A stretch of DNA of 64,000 bases from Linanthus parryae (lineage: Eukaryota > Streptophyta > Magnoliopsida > Ericales > Polemoniaceae): NCBI GenBank assembly GCA_023055425.1, contig JALGPY010000004.1, forward strand, positions 21,041,718 to 21,105,717. Direction: 5' to 3'. The position numbers were made by a program, and so were the translations under genes. Under the pieces are notes generated by a model. The model did not search any database, had not been told where the DNA came from, and saw only the letters and a list, made by a program, of their open reading frames with translations. Shown piece after piece: positions 1 to 10,689 of the stretch (its first letter is position 1; the number at the start of each line of letters is the position of its first letter).

Positions 1-608
1 GGGTCACACGCCATATGGAATGAAATAGACATGGGAATTAATTAATATAATTAATTAATTAGAAGGATCATATCCCCAACATCTTGCTAACTTAGTAGGA
101 CTAATATGCAAGTTGGACTAATCCAAACTTGAGTTGGATTAGGAGAGGGCCTTTATGTAGTAACAAGGAGTTGTTAGACTATATAAAGGAAGATCCTAAC
201 TTCCTTCCCCATGCACTAATATGCTCATAACATAAGTTCAGTAGGAGAGAAGCAAGGAGGGAGAGCAAGCAAGGAGACCCGTCTGCCCCCTTGCTGCCCC
301 CTCTACCCATCGGCCACAACAAGGAGGCGCAAGCCTCTTTTTGGTGCTTTGTTGCGTGATTTCTTCTTCCTCTTCCATTCTTCCTGGATAGCACAAGGAG
401 ATTGGAGGATCTAGATCTCAATCCAAGGCGTGGAACAAGCGTAGAGACGTGATAACTTTTTGCGTTTGAACTCATCAAAGGAGACCTACAATGTACATGA
501 CACGAATCTTTTACTATCGTTATGAATTCTCTTCATGTGATCCTTGGAGGGTCTTGATAGGATATATTATTGTTTGTTCCGCTGCGTATCCAAGATCAAA
601 ACCCTACA
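1..608 (+). mobile_element. Ty1/copia LTR, 3' part (5' part off window)
   Basis: The stretch is collinear with the reverse complement of about 62037-62635, which is the 3' part of a clear copia LTR. Shared landmarks are the GGTCACAC block at the start, the ACTTAGTAGGACTA block, the AGCACAAGG block, the ATCGTTATGA block and the terminal CAAAACCCTACA. It probably ends with CA at 608, where unrelated gypsy sequence follows. A primer-binding site is not recognisable after it, so it is either a solo LTR or a 3' LTR whose body lies left of the window. The two copia LTRs are clearly diverged and are not partners of one element. Confidence 0.65.
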
Positions 609-617
609 ATAACATCG

Positions 618-1497
618 TACTCCTAAATAGGGTTTGCCTTCCAACCAACGCTTGTAGTCAAAGGTTGATGGCCCGACCCAATTAACTCTTCATAATTAGA
701 ATGGTGGCTTGGCATAACGTGCCTCCTCCAGCTTCCTTAGCTCGATCCTCCAAACAAATTTTTTCGCTTTCATACTAGATTCTTTTCCCTTGGGATCAGG
801 AAGGATCCTCACACGTAACATCCTAAATTCTATGCACAACTTGCACGGCACATGGAACGTATGTCATCATCTCATGATCGTGTTGGGGAGTCGGATGGAA
901 AACCTAGAATTTCTCCACCATGTCGTTAATCATCATGATTAACTCCTCCTTCTTCCCGTCTATCAATGTCTAATCGGCAGCCAGAAAGAGTCTACCTAGT
1001 ATGATCCACACTTCTCCAACTGACATCTCTATGATATCAAAGTAAGAAGGGTAATGATATCTCCAACCTTTACGAGCAAGTGTTCCACCACTCAACTTGC
1101 AATCTTGGATGATTTTTCAGCGAATTGCATATTGATCTGGGTAGGATGAGAATCATGCCTAAATTCCTGAATACCAATAGTGGCATAAGTTCACACTTAC
1201 CCCTAAATCACAAAGGCAATGTCCAGTTAAGCTCTACCTAGAGTAGCTTTAATTAAAAATCTTTCTGCATCTTTCTTCTTCTTAGGCAGACCATGCAAGA
1301 CATATGAGCTAACATGCTCATTCAAATCAACTGTCAGATAATCATCCACAACTTTCCATCTGAGAACTACAGTGTTCATAAGCATTGCATACTTAGGTAT
1401 CTGTTTTAGTCCCTCAAACAGTGGAACATTAATATGTTGTCTGGAAAAAGATGTTCGAGAACCACCTGTACTCCTCAGTGTCATATTTCTTCTTCCT
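618..1497 (-). pseudogene. Gypsy gag-protease fragment, decayed
   Basis: Read on the minus strand, this aligns with the protease region of the dominant gypsy family of the window. It starts with the motif INVPLFEGLKQIPKYA, continues through LNEHVSSYVLHGLPKKKKD, then has broken frames containing pieces like FAEKSSKIAS and IILGRLFLAADSTLIDGK (counterparts of FADKSSKRAC and IILGRPFLATGRTLIDVE). It ends with the non-coding GGTCGGGCC motif that also follows the protease elsewhere in the window. Several stops and frameshifts are present, and the active-site DLGA segment appears to be lost. It is more diverged than the copies at 26-57 kb, so it is an older insertion. The copia LTR on its left interrupted it. 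Confidence 0.7.
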
Positions 1498-1549
1498 TGT
1501 CAATGGTCGGAACGGGAGGCCAAAGTGAAGTTTTTATGAATGTGACGAG

Positions 1550-1637
1550 AACGGATCGAGTAGAGAGAATTTCTACAGCTCTCATACCATGTGAGATTGA
1601 GAAAATTTATGCTAATTCCAATAACAAATGGTCCATA
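1550..1637 (-). other. Copia-like primer-binding site and LTR tail remnant
   Basis: On the minus strand TGGTATGAGAGC (1579-1590) differs by one base from the tRNA-iMet primer-binding site TGGTATCAGAGC. It is preceded by CAATCTCACA, a typical end of a copia LTR. The LTR-like sequence is interrupted at 1637 by the terminal-inverted-repeat element and seems to resume after 2730. No coding remnant of this element was recognised. Confidence 0.4.
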
Positions 1638-1645
1638 TAAAAATA

Positions 1646-2722
1646 GGGAATTGATTCTTACACCGGCTATTAGTGATGGTTACATCGGATTTTAATTGTC
1701 ATGACATTTATACCCTCATTATCAATTAATAACAATTGATTTCATTTGTAATGATTTATTTCGGTAAGTATATATTTTCAACCATTAATCTTTTCTTTTG
1801 ACATTCCTTTTTTACATGTTCTTTTTAGAAATTTCTTTCTAGAATTTAGGAATGGTAATTATATTCCTACGAATTATTCGTATTCATGCAATGAATGATC
1901 GCTCATGAAGGCTGGTTCCTACTCATGACTGTAGCCTTGATTATATCGGCTTGAGCATTCGTTGTTCTCTTGATATGGAACCACCAGACTAGTCTCGTTT
2001 TTACTATCCTTGATAATAATTCTCCTAACATAAAGCTTTCTATCTCGTCTCCTATAATTCATGGTTCCCATCACTTAATCCTCTCTGTTCGATGCATGTG
2101 GCTAATGACCCAAATTTTGTGATACACAAGAGATGCATGCAAAAGTCCTTACGACTATTTGTAAATATTTAGAGCGTTCAATCGATTTTTGCTCTTGGGT
2201 TTGTTCGGTGTCGAATTTTCGTTCAATTTTTTGCTAGATTGAGAAGGATTGCTGATACATGTCAGGTAAAGGGTAAGGTAGGGTACTGGTGTAGTCGGGA
2301 ATGCATGTTTCTTGGGTTTGTGACGGGTTTGGGGGTTGAAGTTTTCGGTATTGCGGGGTTTCGGGTTTGGCGGGGTTTTAGTTGGGCTGGTCGGGTTTCT
2401 GAAAAATTGCCACATGGCCGCTTAATACATCGATACAATTTCGATGACACTACTTATTCACAATCTTTTTGTTTGAGAAATTAACCAATAACCACAAATT
2501 TCATGACACCAATCAACTAATACTACTACGAATCAGTAATCAATAGATGGGTATGTAAATCATTGCCATTCTCGAAATTTAAAAAGGGATGTCAAAGTTA
2601 ATAACAAAAATGTAAACGTACCTAATTAAATAATGCAAATTGAGTAGCATGACGTAATTGAGGTCGCGGCCACTAAAATCCGGTGTAACCATCAATATAC
2701 ACCGGTGTAAGAATCAATTCCC
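1646..2722. mobile_element. Non-autonomous TIR DNA transposon, hAT-like (8-bp TSD)
   Basis: The ends are inverted repeats of about 50 bp. The left begins GGGAATTGATTCTTACACCGG and the reverse complement of the right begins with the same 21 bases; both then share GATGGTTACAYCGGATTTTA. The 8-bp sequence TAAAAATA flanks both sides (1638-1645 and 2723-2730) as a target-site duplication. An 8-bp duplication fits the hAT superfamily, although inverted repeats this long are unusual for hAT. No transposase is encoded. The interior has a G-rich strand near 2265-2400 with many GGGT and GGGTTT groups. Confidence 0.75.
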
Positions 2723-2730
2723 TAAAAATA

Positions 2731-4394
2731 TGAGAGAGTATCTACCTATATTGTTTGATCCGTTAAAATAAGAAACAATATATTAGCAATAGCGTAAGTG
2801 TTTCTATAAATCATGGAATAGATAATACGAGATTATCTCATTCCTTAACATAGGGGAACAACGCATGCAGCAACCACAGATCCACAAGGGACCAATTTAA
2901 AGAATTTTTCGATGGTAAAATCTCTTTGGTAGCATGTTACTTCAATCTACCTGCGTGTCTAGGTATCTAAAGCTACCACAAAAAAGCTTATCAAACTAAA
3001 TCTGAGACAGAAAGGGGTGACAGAACGCTGTTTTCACGAATTGTATGCACCCATGTAGTAGTTTGTTGCATAACTCACGGATCTCATTCAACCAAAATTA
3101 CATTACAATGCGTAATACCAACAGCTCATATTGAGGTTCGCTAAAGATTGACAAATATGTTTGTTTTATGAATTATGTTTTAAGATTGCATCTATGTTTT
3201 GGCAATTTGATATTAGGAGTAAGTTTTAGGGTTCAATATATGGCGATTAGGGTTTTTTAAAAGTGCAGTTAGACTAGCAGATAATGTACTCACATTTTCT
3301 ATATGTTCGGTTTTAAGTCTATTGCAGCACTTCTCAAAGCTAACACTAATAATGATATATGGTGGATAATGAAATGCCATGTATCACTGGAGTTATCTAT
3401 AGATAACCTGAGCTAGGCACTTGACGTACTTTCCCCATAATTTCTATAATACATAAGGAGTTATTTAACGATGCAATCAGCAACCACCTATGGATTTCTC
3501 GATTCTTTAGATAAAGGGTGTCTGTGCTGCAATCTTAACAATGAAGTAAAGACCTAAAAGAGCTCTGGGTATTTGCTTTGTAGGACCTCAAAATCTATGT
3601 TCCACTACTTCCCAAAGAACCAGAAAGGTCAAAAATTGCCAATTATATTACAACACTTGAAATTATATCTTTTCTCTTCTTTCTCTTATTGTTTTAGACC
3701 TTAGTGGTCTACGGTGGTTAGCTTCCTTTTCCTTTCTTTTTGTAACCACAACATAATATATGTTAATAATACAATAAGTAAGCTCTTATTGACTTTTATT
3801 TTTAAAACTTGTGTTTTTTCTCACATTGCTCAGGTTAAAGTTGTTCCAAAGTTATGATCTCATCGTTAGTCATTTTATCCATACCACGCACTCTTATTAT
3901 ATGATGTAAAGGAGGTTAAAAGGTATATTAATAATACGTTTGAAGGGATAAGAATGCATGGTTTCTGCTTTTTGGAGGGGAAAAATATAAACGAGTCGTG
4001 TTCTAGTTGCGCCTTTGTATATCCTTTTAACCCTAAGAATTTGTTTCCTGGCGTGGCCAATATCTCCATATTGATCCGATCCAAAAATTTGGTTGCATCT
4101 CCTCAGGTATTACTTCAGCGCCTTAAGCTTACATTGTTTATTTTCCACTTAAGACTTTCTGAACTTTTATCCAAACAAATATGTACGTTATTTATTACTT
4201 CAAATAACATAAATTTTCTAGTAAAAATATACATTCTTTGTCTGTGGGAAGGAATTTTTATATTCATAATAATTTCTAGTTTCTTTTTCAAATTTCAAAA
4301 GTGTTTATATCTCAATTGTCGAGATACTGTATCTGACGCAGCGAATTTCCAACTATGACTAACTAAATGTATCTGCATACATGCATCCACCATG
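2731..4394. other. No gene recognised; AT-rich spacer
   Basis: The left part (to about 2860) may continue the copia LTR interrupted by the preceding transposon. The rest is AT-rich without recognised motifs. A 134-codon open frame at 3954-4358 is rich in Phe, Ile and Lys and resembles no protein I know, so I do not call it a gene. Confidence 0.5.
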
Positions 4395-4399
4395 TATAC

Positions 4400-4995
4400 T
4401 GTTAGCCCCTTGAGTTGATGAGAACCCGGGTGCATCGAAAAGCTCACTGGTTCGATGTGCGTGGTTTAATTCGTGTTGACGGCGAGGAGTTCTGGGTAAC
4501 GGTCCTGAACCGTTAACCCGGCTGCATGCTTGGTGGTGCGGCTTGTTGCCTTGATGAACCGTGGTCCCTTTGGCTCAGGTCTGGTCCCTTTAGCTCGTGG
4601 ATTTGTCCCTTGGATTCGTTGCATTGGCTTGGTGCACTGCTGGTCCTTATTATGTGGCTTAGTTGGCATAGTTAGTGGGAGAAACCTCATCATGGGGCTT
4701 CCCCATGACTGGGCAGTTTTTGGCGGTTATTTGGTAGTTACTTGCTATATTGTGGCCTGAACCAGCACCACTGTTGGCTGCTGAGTTCTTGGACGAAATT
4801 GTAAGTGTTTCCTTCTAGTTCACTGGTTATAGAAGGATGGGAATTTCCCGTATGTCGCTGCATTCGTTCATACAAACTCAAACACAAACGTCCGTTAAAC
4901 AAACGTGAGAATCGAGTGAGAGATTGGAAGAACCAAACTCGGAGTTTGGTGCCATCGTAGGCACATTTTCGTGATTAAAGTGTGGCCCTATAACA
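4400..4995 (+). repeat. 5' LTR of chromovirus
   Basis: It starts TGTTAGCCCC and ends CCTATAACA, giving short TGTT/AACA inverted ends. It matches 9525-10120 along its length with scattered substitutions and has the same total length. A hairpin-capable segment lies at 4494-4519 (GGGTAACGGT, 5-nt loop, ACCGTTAACCC). A TATA-like GCTATATTG occurs near 4743 and may belong to the element promoter. Confidence 0.93.
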
Positions 4996-4997
4996 AC

Positions 4998-5009
4998 TGG
5001 TATCATAGC
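4998..5009 (+). other. Primer-binding site (tRNA-iMet)
   Basis: TGGTATCATAGC lies two bases after the LTR end and differs at one position from the canonical initiator-Met site TGGTATCAGAGC used by chromoviruses and copia elements. Confidence 0.85.
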
Positions 5010-5061
5010 CGTGTCACGTGGTGCTTCGCGGTGCGTTGGTGTTGAATTCTGGTTTGCTTCC

Positions 5062-6085
5062 ATGGCAAGCGCAGAGATTCGTGAAAGACTTTCCCGTTTG
5101 GAAACGATTGTGGGAACTCTTGCCAGTGAAGATCCCTCTGAGCCGTATTCTGATAGAATTTTGACGATTGAAGGTTCTTTGGATGACCTTCAAAATTCTC
5201 ATGAGGCCGAGGCAGCACTACAACAGACCCGCTATGAGGAACTTCGCAAGAGATGCGAAGAAACTCGGTCCCGCTATGAAGAATCCCAGTACCAATTCGA
5301 AGTGTTGTAAAAGGAGCTGACAGTAACTCAGATGGCTTTGGCAAGCAGACCGGTTGGTAGTGCCGGGGGACGAAGGAAGGTGAATGTCCCTGAACCAAAT
5401 TCTTTCAGTGTTACGAGATGTGCCAAGGAAATTGAGAACTTCCTCTGGGACATGGAGCAATACTTTGACGCTGCTCATGTTGCCGAGCATCACGAGCATG
5501 TACTTGTCCGCGGATGCGAAGTTGTGGTGGCGAACTAGACCTAATGAGGACGCTAGTGCAGGCCGGCCTAGCATTGATTCGTGGGAAGCCTTGAATAAGG
5601 AATTGAAGGATCAGTTTATGCCCGGAAACTCTTCTTGGTTGGTTCGTGAGAATCTGCTCCGTTTGAAGTCGACCGGTTTCGTTAACGAGTATGTGAAGGA
5701 ATTCAGTTCGCTCATGCTCGATGTCTAAGAGATGGGTTAACTCGATACGCTTTTCAATTTCTTGAATGGATTACAATCGTGGGCTCAGATGGAATTGAGA
5801 AGGCAGGCTGTGAAGGATTTGAAGGCTGCAATAGCCGCCGCGGATGCTTTGGTTCATTTCAGAACCACGAAGTACCCCATGAGTGTCTATGCTTCGAAGT
5901 TGAATAAAGCTAAAGGCAAGAAGAATGATGAGAAGAAGCAGGACAAGAAAGGGGGACTTGACAAGGGGAAAGGAAAAGTTGGTGAAGCCTCTTCCAACAC
6001 GGATTATGGAAATCAAATGAAGCAAGGCTGCTACTTGTGTGACGGTCCTCACCGTGCACGCGATTGTCCCAAAAAGGGAAGTTGA
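5062..6085 (+). pseudogene. Chromovirus gag (capsid and nucleocapsid), frameshifted
   Basis: The ATG at 5062 opens MASAEIRERLSRLE, a coiled-coil-like N-terminus with an E/R-rich stretch (YEELRKRCEETRSRYEES). A stop at about 5308 and a frameshift near 5500 follow. The capsid core is visible in pieces: NFLWDMEQYFDAA, then DAKLWWRTR, then WEALNKELKDQFMP. Another stop lies near 5726. The C-terminal part is Lys-rich (KAKGKKNDEKKQDKKGG) and ends in a zinc knuckle CYLCDGPHRARDC at about 6030-6068. Gag would assemble the particle and bind RNA. The breaks mean no full-length protein can be made. Confidence 0.88.
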
Positions 6086-6600
6086 ATGTTATGTTTGCTG
6101 ATGATAGGCAAGGGAATCAAGGACAAGAGTCGAGCAATTCGTTGCAACTCTTGAACCACCTGGAAATGCTGGCAAGCGTGGGTGAAGGTAGTAGCACAAC
6201 CGTGTCCCGATTGATGAGAGTTCGGGTGAAAATGAACAAGAAGTGGGTGATTTCTTTGGTTGACACCAGAGCTTCTCACATGTTTGTGGCAGAGGGGACT
6301 GCAAATGAGATTTGGTTGCTGATTAGCAAGTGTTCTAGTCTCCTAAAGCAGCCCAACACGAAGGTTCAGGCGGTCGTTGGCATGGCTTACGATGTTCCCT
6401 TGAGGCTTGGTGGTATCTCAGGTATTGTTCATATGCTCATCATTCCATTAGACGATTATGAATTGATATTTGGAATATATTTTCTACATAAGACGAATTC
6501 GGTACTTGTCCTCCACGTTGGTGGTATTATGATTATTCGTGATTTGTCCCTTGTGTTCGCGAAGGGGAGACGAACAAGGGCAAGCAGATTGAAACTATGA
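6086..6600 (+). pseudogene. Chromovirus aspartic protease, active site changed
   Basis: An open frame from about 6064 to 6600 carries the retropepsin-like fold signature: WVISLVDTRASHMFVAE, then VPLRLGGISGIVHMLIIPLDDYELIFGIYFL. In active relatives the catalytic triad reads DTGA. Here it reads DTRA because Gly is replaced by Arg (codon AGA, a single G-to-A change from GGA). The catalytic Gly is needed for the fold around the Asp, so activity is probably lost. The final YELIFGIYFL aligns with the family motif YDVILGMDWL. Confidence 0.85.
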
Positions 6601-7676
6601 CGACCTTATTAGTGGAGAAGGGTCTGAAGAAGGTTCAAGTGACTTACTTGGCTACGTTGCTGGAAGTAAAGCCGGATATGAAGGTAGAGGTGCCAAAGGC
6701 AGTGGCGGATTTGTTGGGTCGGTACAAGGATGTTATGCCTGCTGAGTTGCCGAAAGAATTGCCACCGAGAAAGCCCACGGATCACATAATTGTGTTAGTC
6801 CCTGGTTCTGCTCCTCCTGCACGGGCCCCTTAACGTATGCCACCGTCGGAAATTTCCGAGTAGAGGAAGCAATTGACGGAGTTACTAGATGATGGATTGA
6901 TCAAGCCGTCCAAAGCACCTTACGGTGCCCCTGTTCTCTTCCAAACGAAGCAGGACGGTTCTTTACGGATGTGTGTGGATTATCGTGCTTTGAACAAGGT
7001 AACGATTCAGAACCAGTACCCGGTGCAACTGATACACGATCTCATGGACAGAATGTGTCGAGCTTGCTGGTTTTCGAAGCTTGATTTGCGGTCTGGGTAT
7101 CGGCAAGTCAGGGTTGCTGAAGGGGATGAGGCAAAGACGACGTGTGTTACTCGTTACGGTTCGTTCGAGTTTCTCGTTATGCTGTTTGGCTTGACGAATG
7201 CCCCTGCTACATTCTGCAACTTAATGAATGATGTACTTTATGACTTTCCAGATAACTTTGTTGTAGTTTATCTAGTTGATATAGGTATTTATAGTACTAA
7301 CTTTGAAGAGCATTTGAGGCATCTTGAACAGGTTTTGGCTCGGTTGAGAGAGCATAAATTGTATGTGAAGATGGAGAAATGCGAGTTTTCAAGGCAGGAG
7401 ATTCAGTTTCATAGCCCTGGTGTGGGGAATCATGAGGTACGGATGTATCCGAGGAAAGTCCAGGCCATTGTTTATTGGCCAGTCCCATCGAAGGTCCCTG
7501 ACCTACGGTCGTTCCTTGGCCTATCCAACTACTACCGGAAGTTCATTGCCGGTTATTCGAAGATGGCAATCCCGATCACTAATTTGTTAAAGAATGAATC
7601 TAAGTGGCAATGGACAGATTCATGTGGGGAGGCGTTCGAGAAGTTGAAGACTGCAATTGCCTCCGAGCCCGTGCTG
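6601..7676 (+). pseudogene. Chromovirus reverse transcriptase, catalytic Asp lost
   Basis: The pre-RT segment contains LLGRYKDVMPAELPKELPPRK and DHIIVLVPG, followed by two stops (6831 and about 6861). RT motifs then run in one frame: [65 protein letters not shown]. The YxDD box reads YLVD, with Val at 7275-7277 where the second strand of the family has YLDD. One of the two metal-binding Asp residues is therefore gone. The thumb and connection pieces [15 protein letters not shown] and [15 protein letters not shown] are intact. Confidence 0.93.
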
Positions 7677-8172
7677 AGATTACCCAATTTTGAGTTGCCG
7701 TTCGAGGTGCATACTGATGCATCAGACAAGGCAATTGGTGGAGTTCTGGTCCAAGAACGACACCCGGTTTCATTCGAGAGTCGGAAGCTTAATCCTACCA
7801 AACAACGGTATTCACCCCATGAGAAAGAGATGGTTGTCGTGATTCATTGTCTGCAGGTTTGGAGGGTTTACTTGCTGGGTACGAAGTTCGTGGTGTGCAC
7901 CGACAATGTGGCCAACACGTACTTCACAACCCAAAAGAAGACACAATCAGGTTGTTGATGCGCTTAGTCGAAAGGAAGTGTTCGCGGTTGTATATGCGAT
8001 CACACGAGTTGAGACAGATTTCTCTGTGAAGTTGAAGGCCCTTGCCCCGACGGATGTTGCTTATATGAAGCTCATGGAGCAAGTGAAGGAAGGAATGGTT
8101 TGCCGGTTCTATATTGGGGATGACCTCTTGTCTACAAGGGTTGACATCTTTATGTCCCAGCAGCCGGTGGAT
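7677..8172 (+). pseudogene. Chromovirus RNase H with internal deletion
   Basis: The RNase H core reads [47 protein letters not shown] and FVVCTDN, which carry the family's metal-binding Asp and Glu residues. After TTQKK the frame runs into a stop at 7956. Sequence for VVDALSRK resumes in another frame at about 7950. The usual segment between these two motifs, roughly 25-30 residues in relatives, is missing. The rest is the linker between RNase H and integrase, ending with a stop near 8173. Confidence 0.87.
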
Positions 8173-9290
8173 TAAGACGCGAGTTGATGAAGGAAACTCA
8201 TGATTCGGTGTGGGCTGGACATCCGGGTGGTGAACGGATGTTGGTTCTCTTGTCCCGTTCCTACTTCTGGCCAAAGATGGAGGAAGATGTTGATATGTAT
8301 GTGAATACTTGTCTTGTATGCCAACAAGATAAATTCGATAAGAAGAAGGAAGCTGGCTTGCTACAGCCGCTGCCCATACCTGATCGTCCTTGGGTTTCAG
8401 TTTCTATGGACTTCATTAGTGGGTTACCGAAGATTGAAGACAAGACGTCGATTATGGTTGTGGTAGACCGATTCTCAAAGTACTCTGTTTTCATCGCTTA
8501 CCCAACAATCTACTCGTCGGAAGTTTCTGCCGATTTCTTCTACAAAACGTGGTGAAGTAATTTGGGTTGCCCAGTGACATTGTGAGTGACCGTGATGCCA
8601 CGTTCACAGGTCGATTCTGGACTTCATTGTTCAATTTGATGGGGACACATTTGAAGTTTTCCACTGCAAATCATACTCAAACCAATGGGAAAACTGAGAG
8701 AATCAATCATCTTCTAGAAGGGTACTTGCGGCATTACGTGACAGTGGGTCAGAAGACTTGGTTGAGTCTGCTGGATAGTGCATAGTTTTGCTATAATATG
8801 CACCGTTCGTCGGCCACGAAGAAGTCCACGTTTGAGCTTGTTCTTATACAGCAGCTTGTGACTTCGTTGGAGATTGGGAAGCAAAATTCAGGTGGGAAAT
8901 GTCCAGCAGCGTACCGGGCAGTTCGTGAGAAACAATAGTTACTTGAGGAAGCACAAGACAGTTTGAGGTTGGCACAAAAGAGAATGAAGAAGTATGCTGA
9001 CCAAAAACGCAGAGACTTGGAGTTTGATGTGGGTGAGAAGGTGTTGCTCAAGCTTATTCCCCAAATTGATAGGAAGATTTCGAGCAAGGCAGTGCACCGT
9101 GGCTTAATTCCTAAGTACGATGGTCCCTTTGAAGTTGTTGGCAAAGTCGGAGCTGTTGCCTACAAGCTAGCATTGCCCGAAAGTTTAAAAGTTCATCCTA
9201 CTTTTCATGTGTGTTTTCTAAGACGTTTCCATGAAGATAAGGCAGACCCGTCGCGGAGCAAGACTCGTAGAGCCCCTCCCGTGATTAGAA
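8173..9290 (+). pseudogene. Chromovirus integrase, frames broken
   Basis: The HHCC zinc domain is present: H and H in ETHDSVWAGHPGGERM and CLVCQQDK for the two Cys. The catalytic core has its first Asp in VSMDFISGLPK, its second in IVSDRDATFTGRFW, and the Glu in TNGKTERINHL, so the DDE triad is preserved. A frameshift and a TAA at about 8555-8560 separate the first and second parts, a TAG lies near 8783, and another stop near 8937. The C-terminal domain contains the GPFEVVGKVGAVAYKLALP motif (the GPY/F module) and VHPTFHVCFLRRF. Confidence 0.92.
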
Positions 9291-9539
9291 AATAGTTTGA
9301 AGAAAAGATTGAGCGGATATTGGATCACCAAGTACTTGGGCAAAGCAAGAAAAATCGAAGGACGAATTTCGTGGTTCAATGGAAAGGAGTTCGAGGATAT
9401 TGGATAACCGAGATTGATGCTACATGGGAGAGAGATACGATTTTGTGGCAGTTCGATGATCAAATCAAGGAGTACTTGCATTCGGTCTCGACGAGGACGT
9501 CGAGCTCAACCAGTGCGGGCGGTTTGTTAGCCCCTTGAG
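9291..9539 (+). pseudogene. Chromodomain at integrase C-terminus
   Basis: Following a TAG at about 9293, the segment IERILDHQVLGQSKKNRR, NFVVQWKGV, DATWERDTILWQFDDQIKEYL matches the chromodomain of plant chromoviruses, which directs integration to particular chromatin. The Gly-Leu-Leu-Ala-Pro tail and the TGA at 9537-9539 are encoded inside the first 15 bases of the 3' LTR (the LTR starts at 9525). The reading frame of this last piece is open from 9320. Confidence 0.88.
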
Positions 9540-10120
9540 TTGATGAGAACCCGGATGCATTGAAAAGCTCACTGGTTCGATGTTCTTGGTCCGATTCATG
9601 TTGACGGCGGGGAATTCTGGGTAACGGTCCTGAACCGTTAACCCGGCTGCATGCATGGTGGTGCACCTTGTTTCCTTGATGAACCGGGGTCCCTTTGGCT
9701 CAGTTATGGTCCCTTTAGCTCGTGGCTTTGTCCCTGGGATTCATGGCATTGGCTTGGTGCATTGCTGGTCCTTATTATGTGGCTTAGTTGGCATACTTAG
9801 TGGGAGAAACCTGATCATGGGGCATGTCCCTTACTAGGCTGTTTTTTGCGGTTATTGTGTAGTTACTTGCTATATTGTGGCCTGAACCAGCACCATTGTT
9901 GGCTGATGAGTTCTTGGACGAAATTGTAAGTGTTTCATTCTAGTTCACGGGTAATAGAAGGTTGGGAATTTCCCGTATGTCGCTGCATTCGTTCATACAA
10001 ACTCAAACACAAACGTCCGTTAAACAAACGTGAGAATCGAGTGAGAGATTGGCTAAACCAGACTCGGAGTTTGGTGATATTGTAAGCATATTCTCGTGAT
10101 TAAAGTGTGGCCCTATAACA
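9525..10120 (+). repeat. 3' LTR of chromovirus
   Basis: Same length (596 bp), same TGTTAGCCCC start and CCTATAACA end as the LTR at 4400. The hairpin-capable segment recurs at 9619-9644 without changes in the stem. The purine-rich stretch before the LTR is short (GTGCGGGCGG). Confidence 0.93.
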
Positions 10121-10125
10121 GATAC

Positions 10126-10689
10126 CATAGCATTAACTTGTAACACTAGAAAAAGTTATTATTTACATCAAAAAGGGTGTGGTTATGGTGCGGAGAATTT
10201 TTAGGGTTGGGGGGGGGGACTATTTACTACCGGTTTGGACAAAAATCTAACCGGTTTTGCCGGTATTTACGAAAAACCCTGTAAAAAGAAAAAAGTTTTC
10301 TCCGGTTGGGACAAAAACAATGTATCCGGATGGGTCCGACTCGCTCATTACTCAGAAATAGTTAATACATTTCATGAAATATCAACAAGTTTCATTTCCG
10401 GATTTGGAAATAGAATATACCTATCTTGAAACAAATTTAAATTATTAAAAATGTTCCAGAATGTTTTGAAATGAATAACCCTGCACACATTTGATAGTAA
10501 ACCATCGACATTGGTTATCAACTTTGGACATATTAGAACAAATACTCATCCAAATGGATGTGAAATATGCAAAACACGAACAAAACTTTGGTTACAAGAA
10601 TGTTGTCTCCAACTAAGTCGGATTGCACAATATAACAACATACCTACATCAACCGGACTTTTACGAACACAAAGTAATGCCAATCATTG
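10126..10689. other. No gene recognised; spacer with G11 run
   Basis: The stretch contains a long G run near 10209-10219 and several CCGGTTT/AACCGG elements (10230-10325). The lower part may be decayed continuation of the LINE remnant next to it, but no motif could be read. Confidence 0.4.

Larger units (their letters stand above)
4400..10120 (+). mobile_element. Ty3/gypsy chromovirus, structurally complete, inactive
   Basis: Two 596-bp LTRs bracket a 4.5-kb body in the order gag, protease, RT, RNase H, integrase, chromodomain. The flanking pentamers TATAC (4395-4399) and GATAC (10121-10125) look like a target duplication with one later change. The presence of a chromodomain after integrase defines the chromovirus branch. 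The CX2CX3HX4C zinc knuckle and the Ser/Thr-rich, Gly-ending tail suggest the Galadriel-type group, an assignment made from memory. The reading frame is broken by many stops and frameshifts, and key catalytic residues in protease and RT are changed. Confidence 0.92.

Noticed and set aside
2265..2400. Telomere-like repeat or G-quadruplex locus in the TIR element
   Set aside because: GGGTTT groups are irregular and interrupted; they are not TTTAGGG arrays, and quadruplex formation cannot be judged from sequence alone.
3954..4358. 134-codon frame in the spacer before the chromovirus
   Set aside because: Composition is that of AT-rich random sequence and no domain or homologous piece elsewhere in the window supports it.
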